From NCBI GenBank assembly GCA_032718865.1, contig JALUTQ010000024.1:1137314-1201313 (forward strand): 64,000 nucleotides of DNA, written 5' to 3'. The notes below the pieces were generated by a model. The model was not told the origin of the DNA and ran no database searches. It saw only the letters and a program-made list of their open reading frames with translations. The DNA is from Tilletia caries (taxonomy: Eukaryota; Basidiomycota; Exobasidiomycetes; Tilletiales; Tilletiaceae). Every line of letters starts with the position of its first letter. Position 1 is the stretch's first letter. The position numbers and the translations under genes are program-made. Below, in pieces: positions 32,396 to 42,678 of the stretch.

Positions 32396-32464
32396 ACTAT
32401 GTACTATGGGACGCCGTTCGACTCACCTTTCGATTCTCTCTCTTCTTCTTTTTTATCAGGAAAT

Positions 32465-32715
32465 AGGGATCCGCACCGGTTCCGCACCTGTTCCGCACCT
32501 GGTGGTGCTGCCGTTCACTATGACGCCAGGTGCGTAACAGGTGCGTCTCAGGTGCGTCTGACACGCTGCTGGGAAGAATACAGCGTCTGACCCGCACCGC
32601 ACACGCGCCCGTGCGGCACTGGGGTCGCACTCAGGCCACGGCTTTGGCGCTGCTTCCCACGCTCCTCACCCGCAGCTCACCCGCACATCACACGCACATC
32701 ACGCGCACATGTCAC
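32465..32715. repeat. GGTGCG / CGCACC word block (left arm)
   Basis: Dense CCGCACC, AGGTGCGTC, CCCGCA and CACGCACAT words. It shares GCGTCTGAC with the neighbouring block, so it may be the outermost subterminal zone of the same element. No terminal repeat was identified. Confidence 0.5.
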
Positions 32716-33624
32716 ATAGAGAATGATATCAATCCATGGGCGATGCACGCCGCTACTTAGAGCCTGGGACTCTGGGAGTGCTGCTGGAGTCTGCACCGAG
32801 AGGAGGAACACCAGAAGTGGCCGGAACAGTCAGCAACTCAGCATGTATGCGCAGAAGGAGACGTTGGACGCGTCACGACTCACGCACACCGAGATGGGAG
32901 GGCGGGGACCAGGAGAGGATCGGCGATTGTGTGCTCGCACTGCCGGGGAAGGGGGAACTCACCGTGAGGGTGCCTATACTTGAGCTGCGGAGTCCGGGAA
33001 AAATGCTGTGGGATGGCGAGGCTGCGAGGGGGATAGTGTCGACGAAAGAAAGGCTGGAGGGAAGAGTTTGGGCATGGTCAGTTGCGGGAGGGAGTAGACA
33101 AGACCGCAAGAGTCAGGGCTCAGACGGCAACGGTGCGAAACTGACCTGAGGGCTGAGTCACTGTATGATTTGGTAGGCTGGGAGATGGGCACGATGATGC
33201 TGCGGGGAGAGCGAAACTGCGCAGAATCAGCATACATGCGCATACCATTACCAGTGCACCGGACAAGAATTGTGTACGCACCGAGGCTGTGGTCGGGACC
33301 TAGGCGGCGTGCACTGTGTAACAAGAGAGCAGTCAGTAGTGAATGCGTGCTGAGGCCGCCTAATGGATGGACTCACCTGAACGATGGTTCGGGCTGTGGA
33401 GGAGATAGCAATGCTGCAGGGAGTAGGCTCTTCTCTTTATTTTTTTCTTTTTTTCTGGGCCGTTCAGGCTTCAGGCAAAGAAGGCCTCATCCCAATCACT
33501 GTGATACTCTTCCACCACCATCGCCGTGACTTGTGATACGATGAAAGACACCGCAAGCGTGTGTTGGCAAGACTAGAAGTGATAAGTACCTGTGTGAGAA
33601 TTCTAGAGGACTGGAAGACTAGTG
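32716..33624 (-). other. Exon-like DNA, unrecognised (left arm)
   Basis: Read on the minus strand it has donors and acceptors (GTGAGTCC, TTACACAG) around segments such as LGPDHSLGAYTILV and FRSPRSIIVPISQPT. A 137-residue plus-strand frame (32736-33149) is probably the shadow. A T-rich run near 33430-33455 is much shorter than its mirror. Confidence 0.35.
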
Positions 33625-34345
33625 CAGGGCTCGGCTCCGACTATAGTCGCACGTTTTTTGGCATAGTCATAGTCGTAGTCGTAGGCGTTTTTTGAAAATC
33701 CAAAATAGTCATAGTCGTAAGTCTGACTATAGTGTCATAGTCGACTATAGTCGCAGGCTTTTGCGCAGCCAAATTTTGCACTATAGTGCGACTATAGCCA
33801 AAATTGTGACGCCTGTGCGCCACTATAGTCGGACTTTGGGACAATAATTTTGGCACTATAGTTGCATATCAAATTTCAGACTATAAATAATGATAGTGTA
33901 GGTCGCCTTCCATTGTCCAAAATCGGATATAGTCAGGCTATGGTTCGACTATCAAACGATAATATTCGCACTATGACTGGCTATAGTGTTTCATGGGCAA
34001 TGGATGTCATAGTCTGACTATAGCGGGGGCGGTCGGGCCTGCGGCTATAGTCGCAACTCCAAGCTATAGTCAGACCATGGCATGCTATAGTCGGACTATA
34101 GCCGAATTGTTTGCTGCGACTATAGCCTTGACGTCCAGCTATTGTCCGACTATAGTCGCAAAATCAATTTTAGACCAGATTTTTGACGACTATGGCGACT
34201 ATTGTCTTACGTTTTCTGGAGCATAGTCATAGTCATAGTCGTAAGTGCGACTATCAGCGGCTATGACTATAGTCGCTCATGCCTCATAGTCGTATGAGGC
34301 TATAGTCGTAATAGTCGTCAAATCCCATAGTCGTGCCGAGCCCTG
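33625..34345 (+). mobile_element. hAT-like element, GACTATA family, copy A (inner edge of left arm)
   Basis: 721 bp, starting CAGGGCTCGGCTCCGACTAT and ending CATAGTCGTGCCGAGCCCTG. Flanks are GACTAGTG (33617-33624) and CACTAGTG (34346-34353), a 7/8 match expected for a hAT target duplication. The whole element is packed with CTATAGTCG / CGACTATAG words and codes for nothing. Its last base is the last base of the left arm. Confidence 0.87.
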
Positions 34346-34932
34346 CACTAGTGAGGAGCAAAAGGAACGAAGAAGATGTGTGTGGAAGTCTGCAACTCTG
34401 CATTGCAAAGGAAGAAATTAAAGAAAAGCGAGCCGCTATATACATTCGGTGTGCTTGGTTGCTTCGGGGAGGATTATAAGGGTTTGTCGCAATGAGGGAG
34501 GAGTGAGAGGGAGCGAGGGATGTGCAAGCCGCCAGGTCATTGCGTAACGTTTTGGAAGGTGTGAAAGGCGAGAAGAGCCGAGAGTGAGAAACGGAAAGAA
34601 AGCGAAACGGGTCGGAGCGGAACGGAATGGAACAAAGGGAAGTGATCATGAGAAAGGAAAGAGGAAGTGATCATTGTACTACCTGGCCTATTGCCAGCAC
34701 ATCCCCACCGCGGGAAGCTGACCGTCCCTGGTCAGGAATGAGTCGGGACAACGCGTCCACGTTGGTGTGCCGAGGGCCGGGTCGGTAAATGAAACGCAGA
34801 TTGGCCAGATGTGGCAGAATCAGAGCCCGGCAGCGAGTGATGGTCGGGCCGTACACGCCACACGGTCGCGGCGTTGGATCGAAGCATTCTTTCCATGGGC
34901 GAGTGATCGGTGATGATAGTGACCTCTGCGCC
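34346..34932 (-). mobile_element. Unique spacer of the inverted repeat: Ty3/gypsy 3' fragment
   Basis: The only part of the palindrome centre not present in both arms. On the minus strand it reads the end of a gypsy RNase H domain and then LTR-like DNA (about 34375-34690) that resembles 200-510 in the left flank (shared stretches such as GTGCTTGG and GCTTCGGGGAGG). A purine-rich tract (GCGGTGGGGATGTG, minus strand, about 34700) sits between coding end and LTR, as expected for a polypurine tract. The inner edge at 34932 falls inside RNase H codons, where a GACTATA element interrupts the gene. Confidence 0.75.
34671..34932 (-). pseudogene. gypsy RNase H C-terminal fragment (spacer copy)
   Basis: Minus-strand translation gives VTIITDHSPMERMLRS near 34870-34932, then in another frame ITRCRALILPHLANLRF and YRPGPRHTNVDALSRL, the RNase H end typical of Ty3/gypsy polyproteins (TDH motif and DALSRL ending). 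The frame changes near 34860, and the upstream part is cut by the GACTATA element at 34933. The protein ends about 60 bases before LTR-like DNA. It is a separate copy from 1839-2200, because the residues differ throughout. Inactive relic. Confidence 0.75.
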
Positions 34933-35656
34933 CAGGGCTCGGCACGACTATGGGATTTTACGACTATTACGACTATAGCCTCATACGACTATGAGGCATG
35001 AGCGACTATAGTCATAGCCGCTGATAGTCGCACTTACGACTATGACTATGACTATGCTCCAGAAAACGTAAGACAATAGTCGCCATAGTCGTCAAAAATC
35101 TGGTCTAAAAATTGATTTTGCGACTATAGTCGGACAATAGCTGGACGTCAAGGCTATAGTCGCAGCAAACAATTCGGCTATAGTCCGACTATAGCATGCC
35201 ATGGTCTGACTATAGCTTGGAGTTGCGACTATAGCCGCAGGCCCGACCGCCCCCGCTATAGTCAGACTATGACATCCATTGCCCATGAAACACTATAGCC
35301 AGTCATAGTGCGAATATTATCGTTTGATAGTCGAACCATAGCCTGACTATATCCGATTTTGGACAATGGAAGGCGACCTACACTATCATTATTTATAGTC
35401 TGAAATTTGATATGCAACTATAGTGCCAAAATTATTGTCCCAAAGTCCGACTATAGTGGCGCACAGGCGTCACAATTTTGGCTATAGTCGCACTATAGTG
35501 CAAAATTTGGCTGCGCAAAAGCCTGCGACTATAGTCGACTATGACACTATAGTCAGACTTACGACTATGACTATTTTTGGATTTTTCAAAAAAACGCCTA
35601 CGACTACGACTATGACTATGCCAAAAACGTGCGACTATAGTCGGAGCCGAGCCCTG
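34933..35656 (-). mobile_element. hAT-like element, GACTATA family, copy B (inner edge of right arm)
   Basis: 724 bp inverted copy of A. The outer flank CACTAGTC (35657-35664) is the exact complement of the outer flank of copy A, but the inner flank is TCTGCGCC (34925-34932), inside gypsy RNase H codons. So copy B has no target duplication. Its two ends appear to come from two different insertions, as expected if a crossover or mis-join lies inside it. Confidence 0.87.
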
Positions 35657-36589
35657 CACTAGTCTTCCAGTCCTCTAGAATTCTCACACAGGTACTTATC
35701 ACTTCTAGTCTTGCCAACACACGCTTGCGGTGTCTTTCATCGTATCACAAGTCACGGCGATGGTGGTGGAAGAGTATCACAGTGATTGGGATGAGGCCTT
35801 CTTTGCCTGAAGCCTGAACGGCCCAAAAAAAAAGAAAAAAGAAAAATAAAGAAAAAAAAAAGAAGAAAAAAAAGCCTACTCCCTGCAGCATTGCTATCTC
35901 CTCCACAGCCCGAACCATCGTTCAGGTGAGTCCATCCATTAGGCGGCCTCAGCACGCATTCACTACTGACTGCTCTCTTGTTACACAGTGCACGCCGCCT
36001 AGGTCCCGACCACAGCCTCGGTGCGTACACAATTCTTGTCCGGTGCACTGGTAATGGTATGCGCATGTATGCTGATTCTGCGCAGTTTCGCTCTCCCCGC
36101 AGCATCATCGTGCCCATCTCCCAGCCTACCAAATCATACAGTGACTCAGCCCTCAGGTCAGTTTCGCACCGTTGCCGTCTGAGCCCTGACTCTTGCGGTC
36201 TTGTCTACTCCCTCCCGCAACTGACCATGCCCAAACTCTTCCCTCCAGCCTTTCTTTCGTCGACACTATCCCCCTCGCAGCCTCGCCATCCCACAGCATT
36301 TTTCCCGGACTCCGCAGCTCAAGTATAGGCACCCTCACGGTGAGTTCCCCCTTCCCCGGCAGTGCGAGCACACAATCGCCGATCCTCTCCTGGTCCCCGC
36401 CCTCCCATCTCGGTGTGCGTGAGTCGTGACGCGTCCAACGTCTCCTTCTGCGCATACATGCTGAGTTGCTGACTGTTCCGGCCACTTCTGGTGTTCCTCC
36501 TCTCGGTGCAGACTCCAGCAGCACTCCCAGAGTCCCAGGCTCTAAGTAGCGGCGTGCATCGCCCATGGATTGATATCATTCTCTATGTG
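35657..36589 (+). other. Exon-like DNA, unrecognised (right arm)
   Basis: Mirror of 32716-33624. Contains a 50-base A-rich run (35825-35873) that is longer than in the left arm. The exon-like piece at 35989-36150 lies between TTACACAG and GTCAGT and reads LGPDHSLGAYTILVRCTGNG in one frame. No family recognised. Confidence 0.35.
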
Positions 36590-36840
36590 ACATGTGCGCG
36601 TGATGTGCGTGTGATGTGCGGGTGAGCTGCGGGTGAGGAGCGTGGGAAGCAGCGCCAAAGCCGTGGCCTGAGTGCGACCCCAGTGCCGCACGGGCGCGTG
36701 TGCGGTGCGGGTCAGACGCTGTATTCTTCCCAGCAGCGTGTCAGACGCACCTGAGACGCACCTGTTACGCACCTGGCGTCATAGTGAACGGCAGCACCAC
36801 CAGGTGCGGAACAGGTGCGGAACCGGTGCGGATCCCTATT
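36590..36840. repeat. GGTGCG / CGCACC word block (right arm)
   Basis: Mirror of 32465-32715, followed by an A/G-rich run (36848-36890) that is longer than in the left arm. Confidence 0.5.
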
Positions 36841-36929
36841 TCCTGATAAAAAAGAAGAAAAAAAAGGAGAAAAAAAAAGAATCGAAAGGTGAGTCGAACG
36901 GCGTCCCATAGTACATAGTGCTGCCAGCT

Positions 36930-37205
36930 GCCACACAGTAAACCCTGATCCGCGGCTGAGACGCGGTACAGACGCGAGAGGGCCAGACGCCGCTCGGTTG
37001 CCGCCCAGCCATGACTCGGCCGTGCTTTGGACGCGGTACAGGCGCGGTGGTCAGGAATTCGACGCTCAACCGCGTCCAGCGCTCGGCTCAGTCACGGTTC
37101 AGACGCGATTGAGGAGCGATGACTGATTATCTTACGCAGCTGCTCCTCAGGTTTCCCTTCAGGTGCGGCTCAGACACGTTGCATTCACGATTCGGTCACG
37201 GTCTT
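36930..37205. repeat. CAGACGCGG subterminal block (right arm, distal side)
   Basis: Mirror of 32110-32395, with ACGCGGTACAGACGCG and GGTTCAGACGCG words. Confidence 0.5.
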
Positions 37206-38825
37206 GTATTCCAGCAGTCCTCTCCCACCTCCCCTGCTCTGCCTGCCACCTCCTCATCCCCCCCACTCCCAAGTCCCAACCTCGCACAGTCGCACCTCTC
37301 CCATCAATCCAGCTTCCATCTCCAACCTCCCACTGATCAGATATCTGTAATGCAAACGAAGATGAGTCAGTGACAGCGATATGGCGCATATGTACTACAC
37401 CTGTCACCTGTGACCTGAATGACAATGAGAAGACTGCGAGTAGAAGAGGGAGGAGCATAATAGCGTCAGCAAGACGACGATCAGAATTAATGACCTTGTA
37501 TCGTCACGTTGTGCCTTCATTGTTGATACTTGATGCACAGGCCAGCAGCGGACAGAGAGATGGAGGACCTATACGCTGCAGACTTCAGAATAAGTATGAG
37601 AGGAGTAAGGCAAAATAAGAAAGCAAAGGGAGGAAGTGTGTGAGCGCTGTTGTTGATCAAACTTGGAGAACAGAGGAGCATCAATCATCACTGTCAATCA
37701 AGCTTCACCTGCTGATGAGAGGGTGACGCTTAAGTGGGTCAGCAGTCAGCATCCAACATCAATCGTAACAGTGCAGATGAAGTATCAATGGAGATCAGCG
37801 CCCAGCGGGGACAGAGACGAACGGGAAAGGAAATGTTAGCATGCACTCCGTGTTCAGTGACCTGTGACGCTCCCCTGATTGTCTCCACCAATGTATGCTG
37901 TATGGGCCTGCACTGTAAAGAAAAAGGACTGGCACGATGAGTAGGTGGTTAAGGGTAGTACCATGATTCATGAGCTTTAACACTCATCCAAGTTGAGGGG
38001 CGACAGGAAAGTATGAGTCCATATGTTAAAGGCGAATCGTCAGTCGAGGGAAGTGGTGTCAAAGGGGAAAGGCAAGATCCACACTCGGACTCACCCACGA
38101 ATGAACATGCATGCCGAAACCATGTCCATCTCGAGCCTGGAGTGTTGATGGGCGCCTCGGAGACGCTTGAGAGCGAGAATATCAGTGTGCACAAGCAACA
38201 GTAAATCACATCTGCAATCACATTTCACAACAAAGAAGAAGTGGGTATGGAAGGCAAGGGTGAAAGAGCTGTCAGCATTGTGAGCAGTAGATGAGCAGTA
38301 GCGGTATAAAGCAAAAGATCGTCAAGCTAGTCGACAAGGATCCAGGGTCAGTGATGGGAACTGGGAAGAATCAAAAAAGGAAAGAAAGGTTAGCCATCAG
38401 CGACTTGCGGAAACCGCCGGAAAATGGTGGAGCGCATATATCAGGGATGGAACATCCGTCAGGGAGGAGAAAAGGATGGAAGAGCCCTCATAAGGGTGCC
38501 GGACTGATGAACAGTGTTCCGAGCTCGCGGAGGACGAGGAACGGGGTCAGCACGAAGCACAGAACTACAGACGCGCGATCTGGTCACGAGTGATGACATA
38601 CGTACCTGTTCCATGATTGAAAGACGTGCTGGAGCCTGGAGAAGAAGAAGGAGAAGAGAGTAACAAAAAAACGAGGCCATGAGGAAGAAGGTGGGAAGAG
38701 GGGTGAGTAGCAACATACTCACTCACCTTGGGACTTAGGTGGTTGATGTACTGCAAAGAAGAAGAGAAGAAGAAGCGTTCGCGTGCGTTGCGGTGCAAGC
38801 CACGGGGCGGGGCTCTTTCTCTCAC
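37206..38825 (-). other. Exon-like DNA, unrecognised (right arm)
   Basis: Mirror of 30493-32109. Nothing new is visible compared with the left arm. A T/A run near 38665 differs in length. Confidence 0.35.
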
Positions 38826-40788
38826 CTATTCTGAGCCATCTCCAGACCAGACACGGTAACACCGCCGCTGTTCGCCGCCTTACCGGGACCGTAGTTCTTT
38901 CCCTTCGCCATACGAGTCTTCTCAAGTACGTCAATGGCAGATTGCTCCAGACCCAATGCTGCGATGAGGTGAAGAAGAGTTGTTTAGCCTCGATTGAATG
39001 GTGTCAACTTAATAGAATCGCGTACCATACTCACTTAAGGTTGTCCCCGGAGTAACGCGGAGGGCTCCGCCTCCGCACTTCCAAATTCCGCCGGAATTTT
39101 TGACTTTCTGAGGCGAGCTCCGCCTCCGCAGACTAAGACAGAGCGGAAAAAACCAGCTCCGCGTTCCGACGGAATTATACAAAAAGTTGAAATCCCAGCT
39201 CCGCGCTCCGCGTTTTTTTCTGTGCGTTTTTCGTAATGCTCCTCCGTGCTCCGTGTATGCGGAGCTCGGAATTCCGCGGAATTCCGTCGGAGCGCAGTGG
39301 TGGTATAAGTTGCTCTCAGAATGACTCTAATACACTCAGAGCTATACATTCACCATCCGACATTGTTGCGGTATTGACTCCAGTGCTATTTTTGAAGCTC
39401 TCAACGGATGATGGTGCCTGTTTTTATCCCCTGCGGGTGTCTCGAGGATGCCTTTTTTCTCGAAATTCCGCACTTTCCGCGGAAATTTTTGCGGAATTCC
39501 GGCGGAGCGCACCCAAAAATGAGGTCACGTGACCCTTATTTTTCAACTATCACGTGACCTCATAGCTCCGTCGGAATTCCGCGGAAATTCCGCCGGAATT
39601 TTTCACACAATTTTGACGACTCCGCGCTCCGCACTTTTTGGCAAGTGGGCCCAGGATTGGGCTCCGCCTCCGCACAAATTCCGGCGGAGTCCTCCAAGCG
39701 GACTCCGTGCTTGTTTAAGATCAAAAATTTCTCAAAAGTGAGCTCCGCGCTCCGCCTCCGGCGGAGCCCTCCGTCGGAGGAGTGCGGAGTCCGCAAAACC
39801 CCAGCTCCGCGTCAACTCCGGGGACAACCTTATACTCACTTGCTACCCTCAGCCACGTAGCGTGGCAGTGCCGAGGAAGACACCAGCCTCACGACCGGTG
39901 AAGCCTGATCAGAAAGAGGGGCAGAGGGAAGAAACGCGTGAGAATAAGTATGAGACGCGTTGCTGGACACTATGAAGATTGAATGCTCACCAATGTCACC
40001 AGCGGGAACGTCTGTGTTGGGTCCGATGTGACGTTGGAGTTCGGTGGCGAAGGCCTGGAGAGATTTAACGCATCATTAGGAGGAGGGTTAACGCGTAGAA
40101 GGATAGACCGAACACTCACCTTGGTGAAGCGACGGAGCTCGGCATCGGTCTTTCCCTTGGGGTCAAAGTCGGCACCACCTGTGATTGAAAGAGCTTCTGG
40201 GCGACGTGGAACAAGGAGCCAGAGAAGAGATATCGTCACGCGTACTTACCCTTAGCGCCGCCCATGGGCAGGCCAGTGAGAGCGTTCTTGAAGATTTGAT
40301 CGAAGCCAAGGAACTGTTCAAAAATGACACGAAGATGAACACAGTGAGCTAAGCCAGTACTTTCCACAAGACCGATATTGCTCGTCAGATAGACGCGTAC
40401 CCTGAGAAGGAATAACGAACTCGGTTAGCCATGCAATCAGGGCAGAAGGAAGAGAAGATGCGCTCAGGTTGACAGCTCACTTGAGGATGGACTCACCGTG
40501 GGATGGAAGCCGAGACCACCTACTACCTAGAAGCGTCGGAAGTTAGGAGGAAAAGACGGTCAGCTCGCGGTCGATGGAACGCGTCTCGTGTCTACTGGGA
40601 GCTCACGCTTGTAAGGACTGAGAGAGGAGTTGAACTAGAAGCGATGATGAAGAAGTATCATGGTCAGCACGGAGGGTGATATGCGTCGCGCGTCCCTCTT
40701 GCCACGCGTCTACGCGGTTAATGACCTACCTGAACGCGGTAACCGCGGTTAACGATGGTATTCGCCCTTGTTGTCTCCCCAGACAACG
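38826..40788 (-). pseudogene. NADP-glutamate dehydrogenase pseudogene (right arm)
   Basis: Mirror of 28536-30492 with the same exons, the same one-base frame change after GEYH (exon 40730-40788), the same internal deletion and the same hAT insertion. The lesions therefore predate the arm duplication. The N-terminus, the bulk of the nucleotide-binding domain and the C-terminus are missing, so no enzyme can be made. Confidence 0.82.
39036..39832 (-). mobile_element. hAT-type MITE, GCGGAG family (right arm)
   Basis: 797 bp, mirror of 29493-30282 with the same TAAGGTTGTCCCC / GGGGACAACCTTA ends and the target duplication TACTCACT on both sides (39028-39035 and 39833-39840). Length differs by seven bases, seen in homopolymers (for example the T run near 39465 and A run near 39515). 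Confidence 0.92.
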
Positions 40789-41769
40789 CTGTGCGGAATG
40801 TATAGGAAGATCAGCAGCGCGTCAAACGAAGGGCAGAGTGAGAGCATGCGCAAGGGACTGACAGGAAGGTTAGACAGGACGCACCAGACGCGAGCTCGTC
40901 GGTGGGCTGCTGCTGGGAGGGGCTTACGTAGCGTTAAACCGTCAGCAATCAATGAAGGAGAGAGTCAGCAAGGAGAGATCAACGTGAAGAGAACAGTTAG
41001 CAACAAGTAAGTCAACGTCAGGCGTCCGCCTAAATCAGAAGGTCAAAGCACACGAGAGGGGGGGATCCCGCTCTCCCAAGTAACGAGCAGATGGAACTCG
41101 TAGCTGTGGGCGCCAGAAGCAACGCACCAGTCAGTTATGAAACGGATCATCTAGCACGCTTGGCAGTCCGGTGCACTCACTTACCGCTGTAGTCCTCCTT
41201 GGCCATCTGGGCGCCCTCTTGGACGCGCTGATGCGCAAGTCAGGGAAGAGCTCGAGGGCCGAGTTCGTTTCGCGTTCGCGCCGGAAAAAGGAGAGCATAT
41301 CGGACTGGGACACTGTGAAAACAAGCAGAGCAGGATCAGCAAAGTGTGCATAAGGAATAAATCTAGACATCGGGACCATTGAGATTCGAGACTGCTCACA
41401 TGATTGACGAGTGGTGATCTGATGCATGAATCCGGAAATCGTGAGGCGGGAGAGAGAAGGCATTGCCACTTGTCAGGGCCGTGCAGGTGGATCCGAGACA
41501 AATGCACTCTACGTCTCTACTCACATGGGATTTGGGAAGGCTTTGAAGTAATTCTGGATCTGTAGCAGAGGGGAAGAATGTCAGAGTCGGCGCGACGCAA
41601 CATGAGCAGGTGTAGACTGTAGCAAGGCCTCACTTGGCGCCAACGAAATGCTGTAAGGTAGGAGAGCGGAGAGCAAGATAGAAGAATATAAGAGTCGCGT
41701 ATGCACGTAATCAACATCGTCAGAGAAGCAACTCACAGAGAGTAAAAAGAGTCGAAGCTGGAGATAAAG
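40789..41769 (-). other. Exon-like DNA upstream of the GDH pseudogene (right arm)
   Basis: Mirror of 27561-28535. Splice-like motifs present, no recognised product. Confidence 0.35.
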
Positions 41770-42510
41770 AGAACTGAGGGCATGGAGGCAGAAAAGGAAT
41801 TGGGAGGGTGGTCAGCAAAAAGCGAAGCTGAAAGGAATCGACGGGAGGGCGAGACAGAGTGGCGGGAAGAAGAGAGTGATGAGCGGATCAAAACAAGGCG
41901 CGGTGATTGGAAGAAAAGAGAGAGAAAAGTGGGGGAGGAAGGAGAGGTGTGGTTGTGGGTGTGGGAGAACAGGGGGATGATGCGAAGAACGACCGGACGA
42001 GACGTCAGGACAGCAAGGGAAGACCATAGCGAGTGAACCTAGACGATGGAATGGGAACGGAAGCAGCAAGGCGGGAATCTGGGGGAGTGGAGTAGGGAGC
42101 AGATGAAAGAGAAGGAGAAATGCGCGCGACAGGATAGCGAGAGGGGCGGGTACCGATAAGAAGGTAGGGAGAAATGGGCAAGAGGGAGGCGTGCAGACTG
42201 CAGAGAACCAAGGGAGGACGACCAGACGAGCCGAGCAAACGGAGGAGGCGAACGAAACGACGAGAAGCAGGAAGCTAGGAAGGAACTGTGTCGATAAGGA
42301 GAAGGGGGGGAAGAAAAGGGGGAAGAGGAGCGGGAAGATGGTAAAGTCAAAGAGGAGCGTGCGAGGAGGAGAAACGGAAGCAGGTGAGAATGGAGAGGAA
42401 GGGAAAAGGAAGCAGACGAGAAGGGGAAAAAGAAGGGGGAGAGGAGAAGATCAAGACGGAAAAGCAGGGTCGCGAGCACGGAAGAGAAACGACTAGGAAG
42501 ATGGCTCACA
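41770..42510. repeat. Purine-rich tract (right arm)
   Basis: Mirror of 26815-27560, read here as an A/G-rich strand. Open frames over it are composition artefacts. Confidence 0.7.
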
Positions 42511-42678
42511 AAACTTGCTGTTGATGGAAATTCGATGCTTGATGTCAGCGTTGCATTATGATTGAATGTATGCCAGTTGGGAACTTACTTCACTGTGACT
42601 TGTTCTTCTTGGTTCCTTTGATGTCTTTGATATCGGGAATGGGCAGACCGGCCTTCGCGCATTTAATCTGAGTCGATG

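Larger units (their letters stand above)
5315..34345 (+). repeat. Left arm of giant inverted repeat
   Basis: This 29-kb segment reappears in reverse complement at 34933-64000, element for element, from the sequence at 5315 to the end of a GACTATA element at 34345. Examples of mirrored pairs are the copia LTR (19805-20068 with 49262-49525), the Plavaka transposase end (23351 with 45972) and the glutamate dehydrogenase exon (28536-28594 with 40730-40788). Differences seen are mainly homopolymer length changes, plus a few substitutions and one 3-bp indel in the LINE. The outer edge is not defined, because the right arm reaches the window end. Confidence 0.97.

Noticed and set aside
34346..34932. 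Simple single-read fold-back artefact as the sole explanation of the palindrome
   Set aside because: A fold-back read would have little or no unique centre. Here there is 587 bp of unrelated DNA, and both junctions coincide with transposon ends. A mis-assembly through the repeat remains possible.
33625..35656. CRISPR-like array suggested by regularly recurring GACTATA words
   Set aside because: Spacing is irregular, words occur in both orientations, there are no unique spacers of constant length, and the block is a transposon with terminal repeats. The organism is also eukaryotic.
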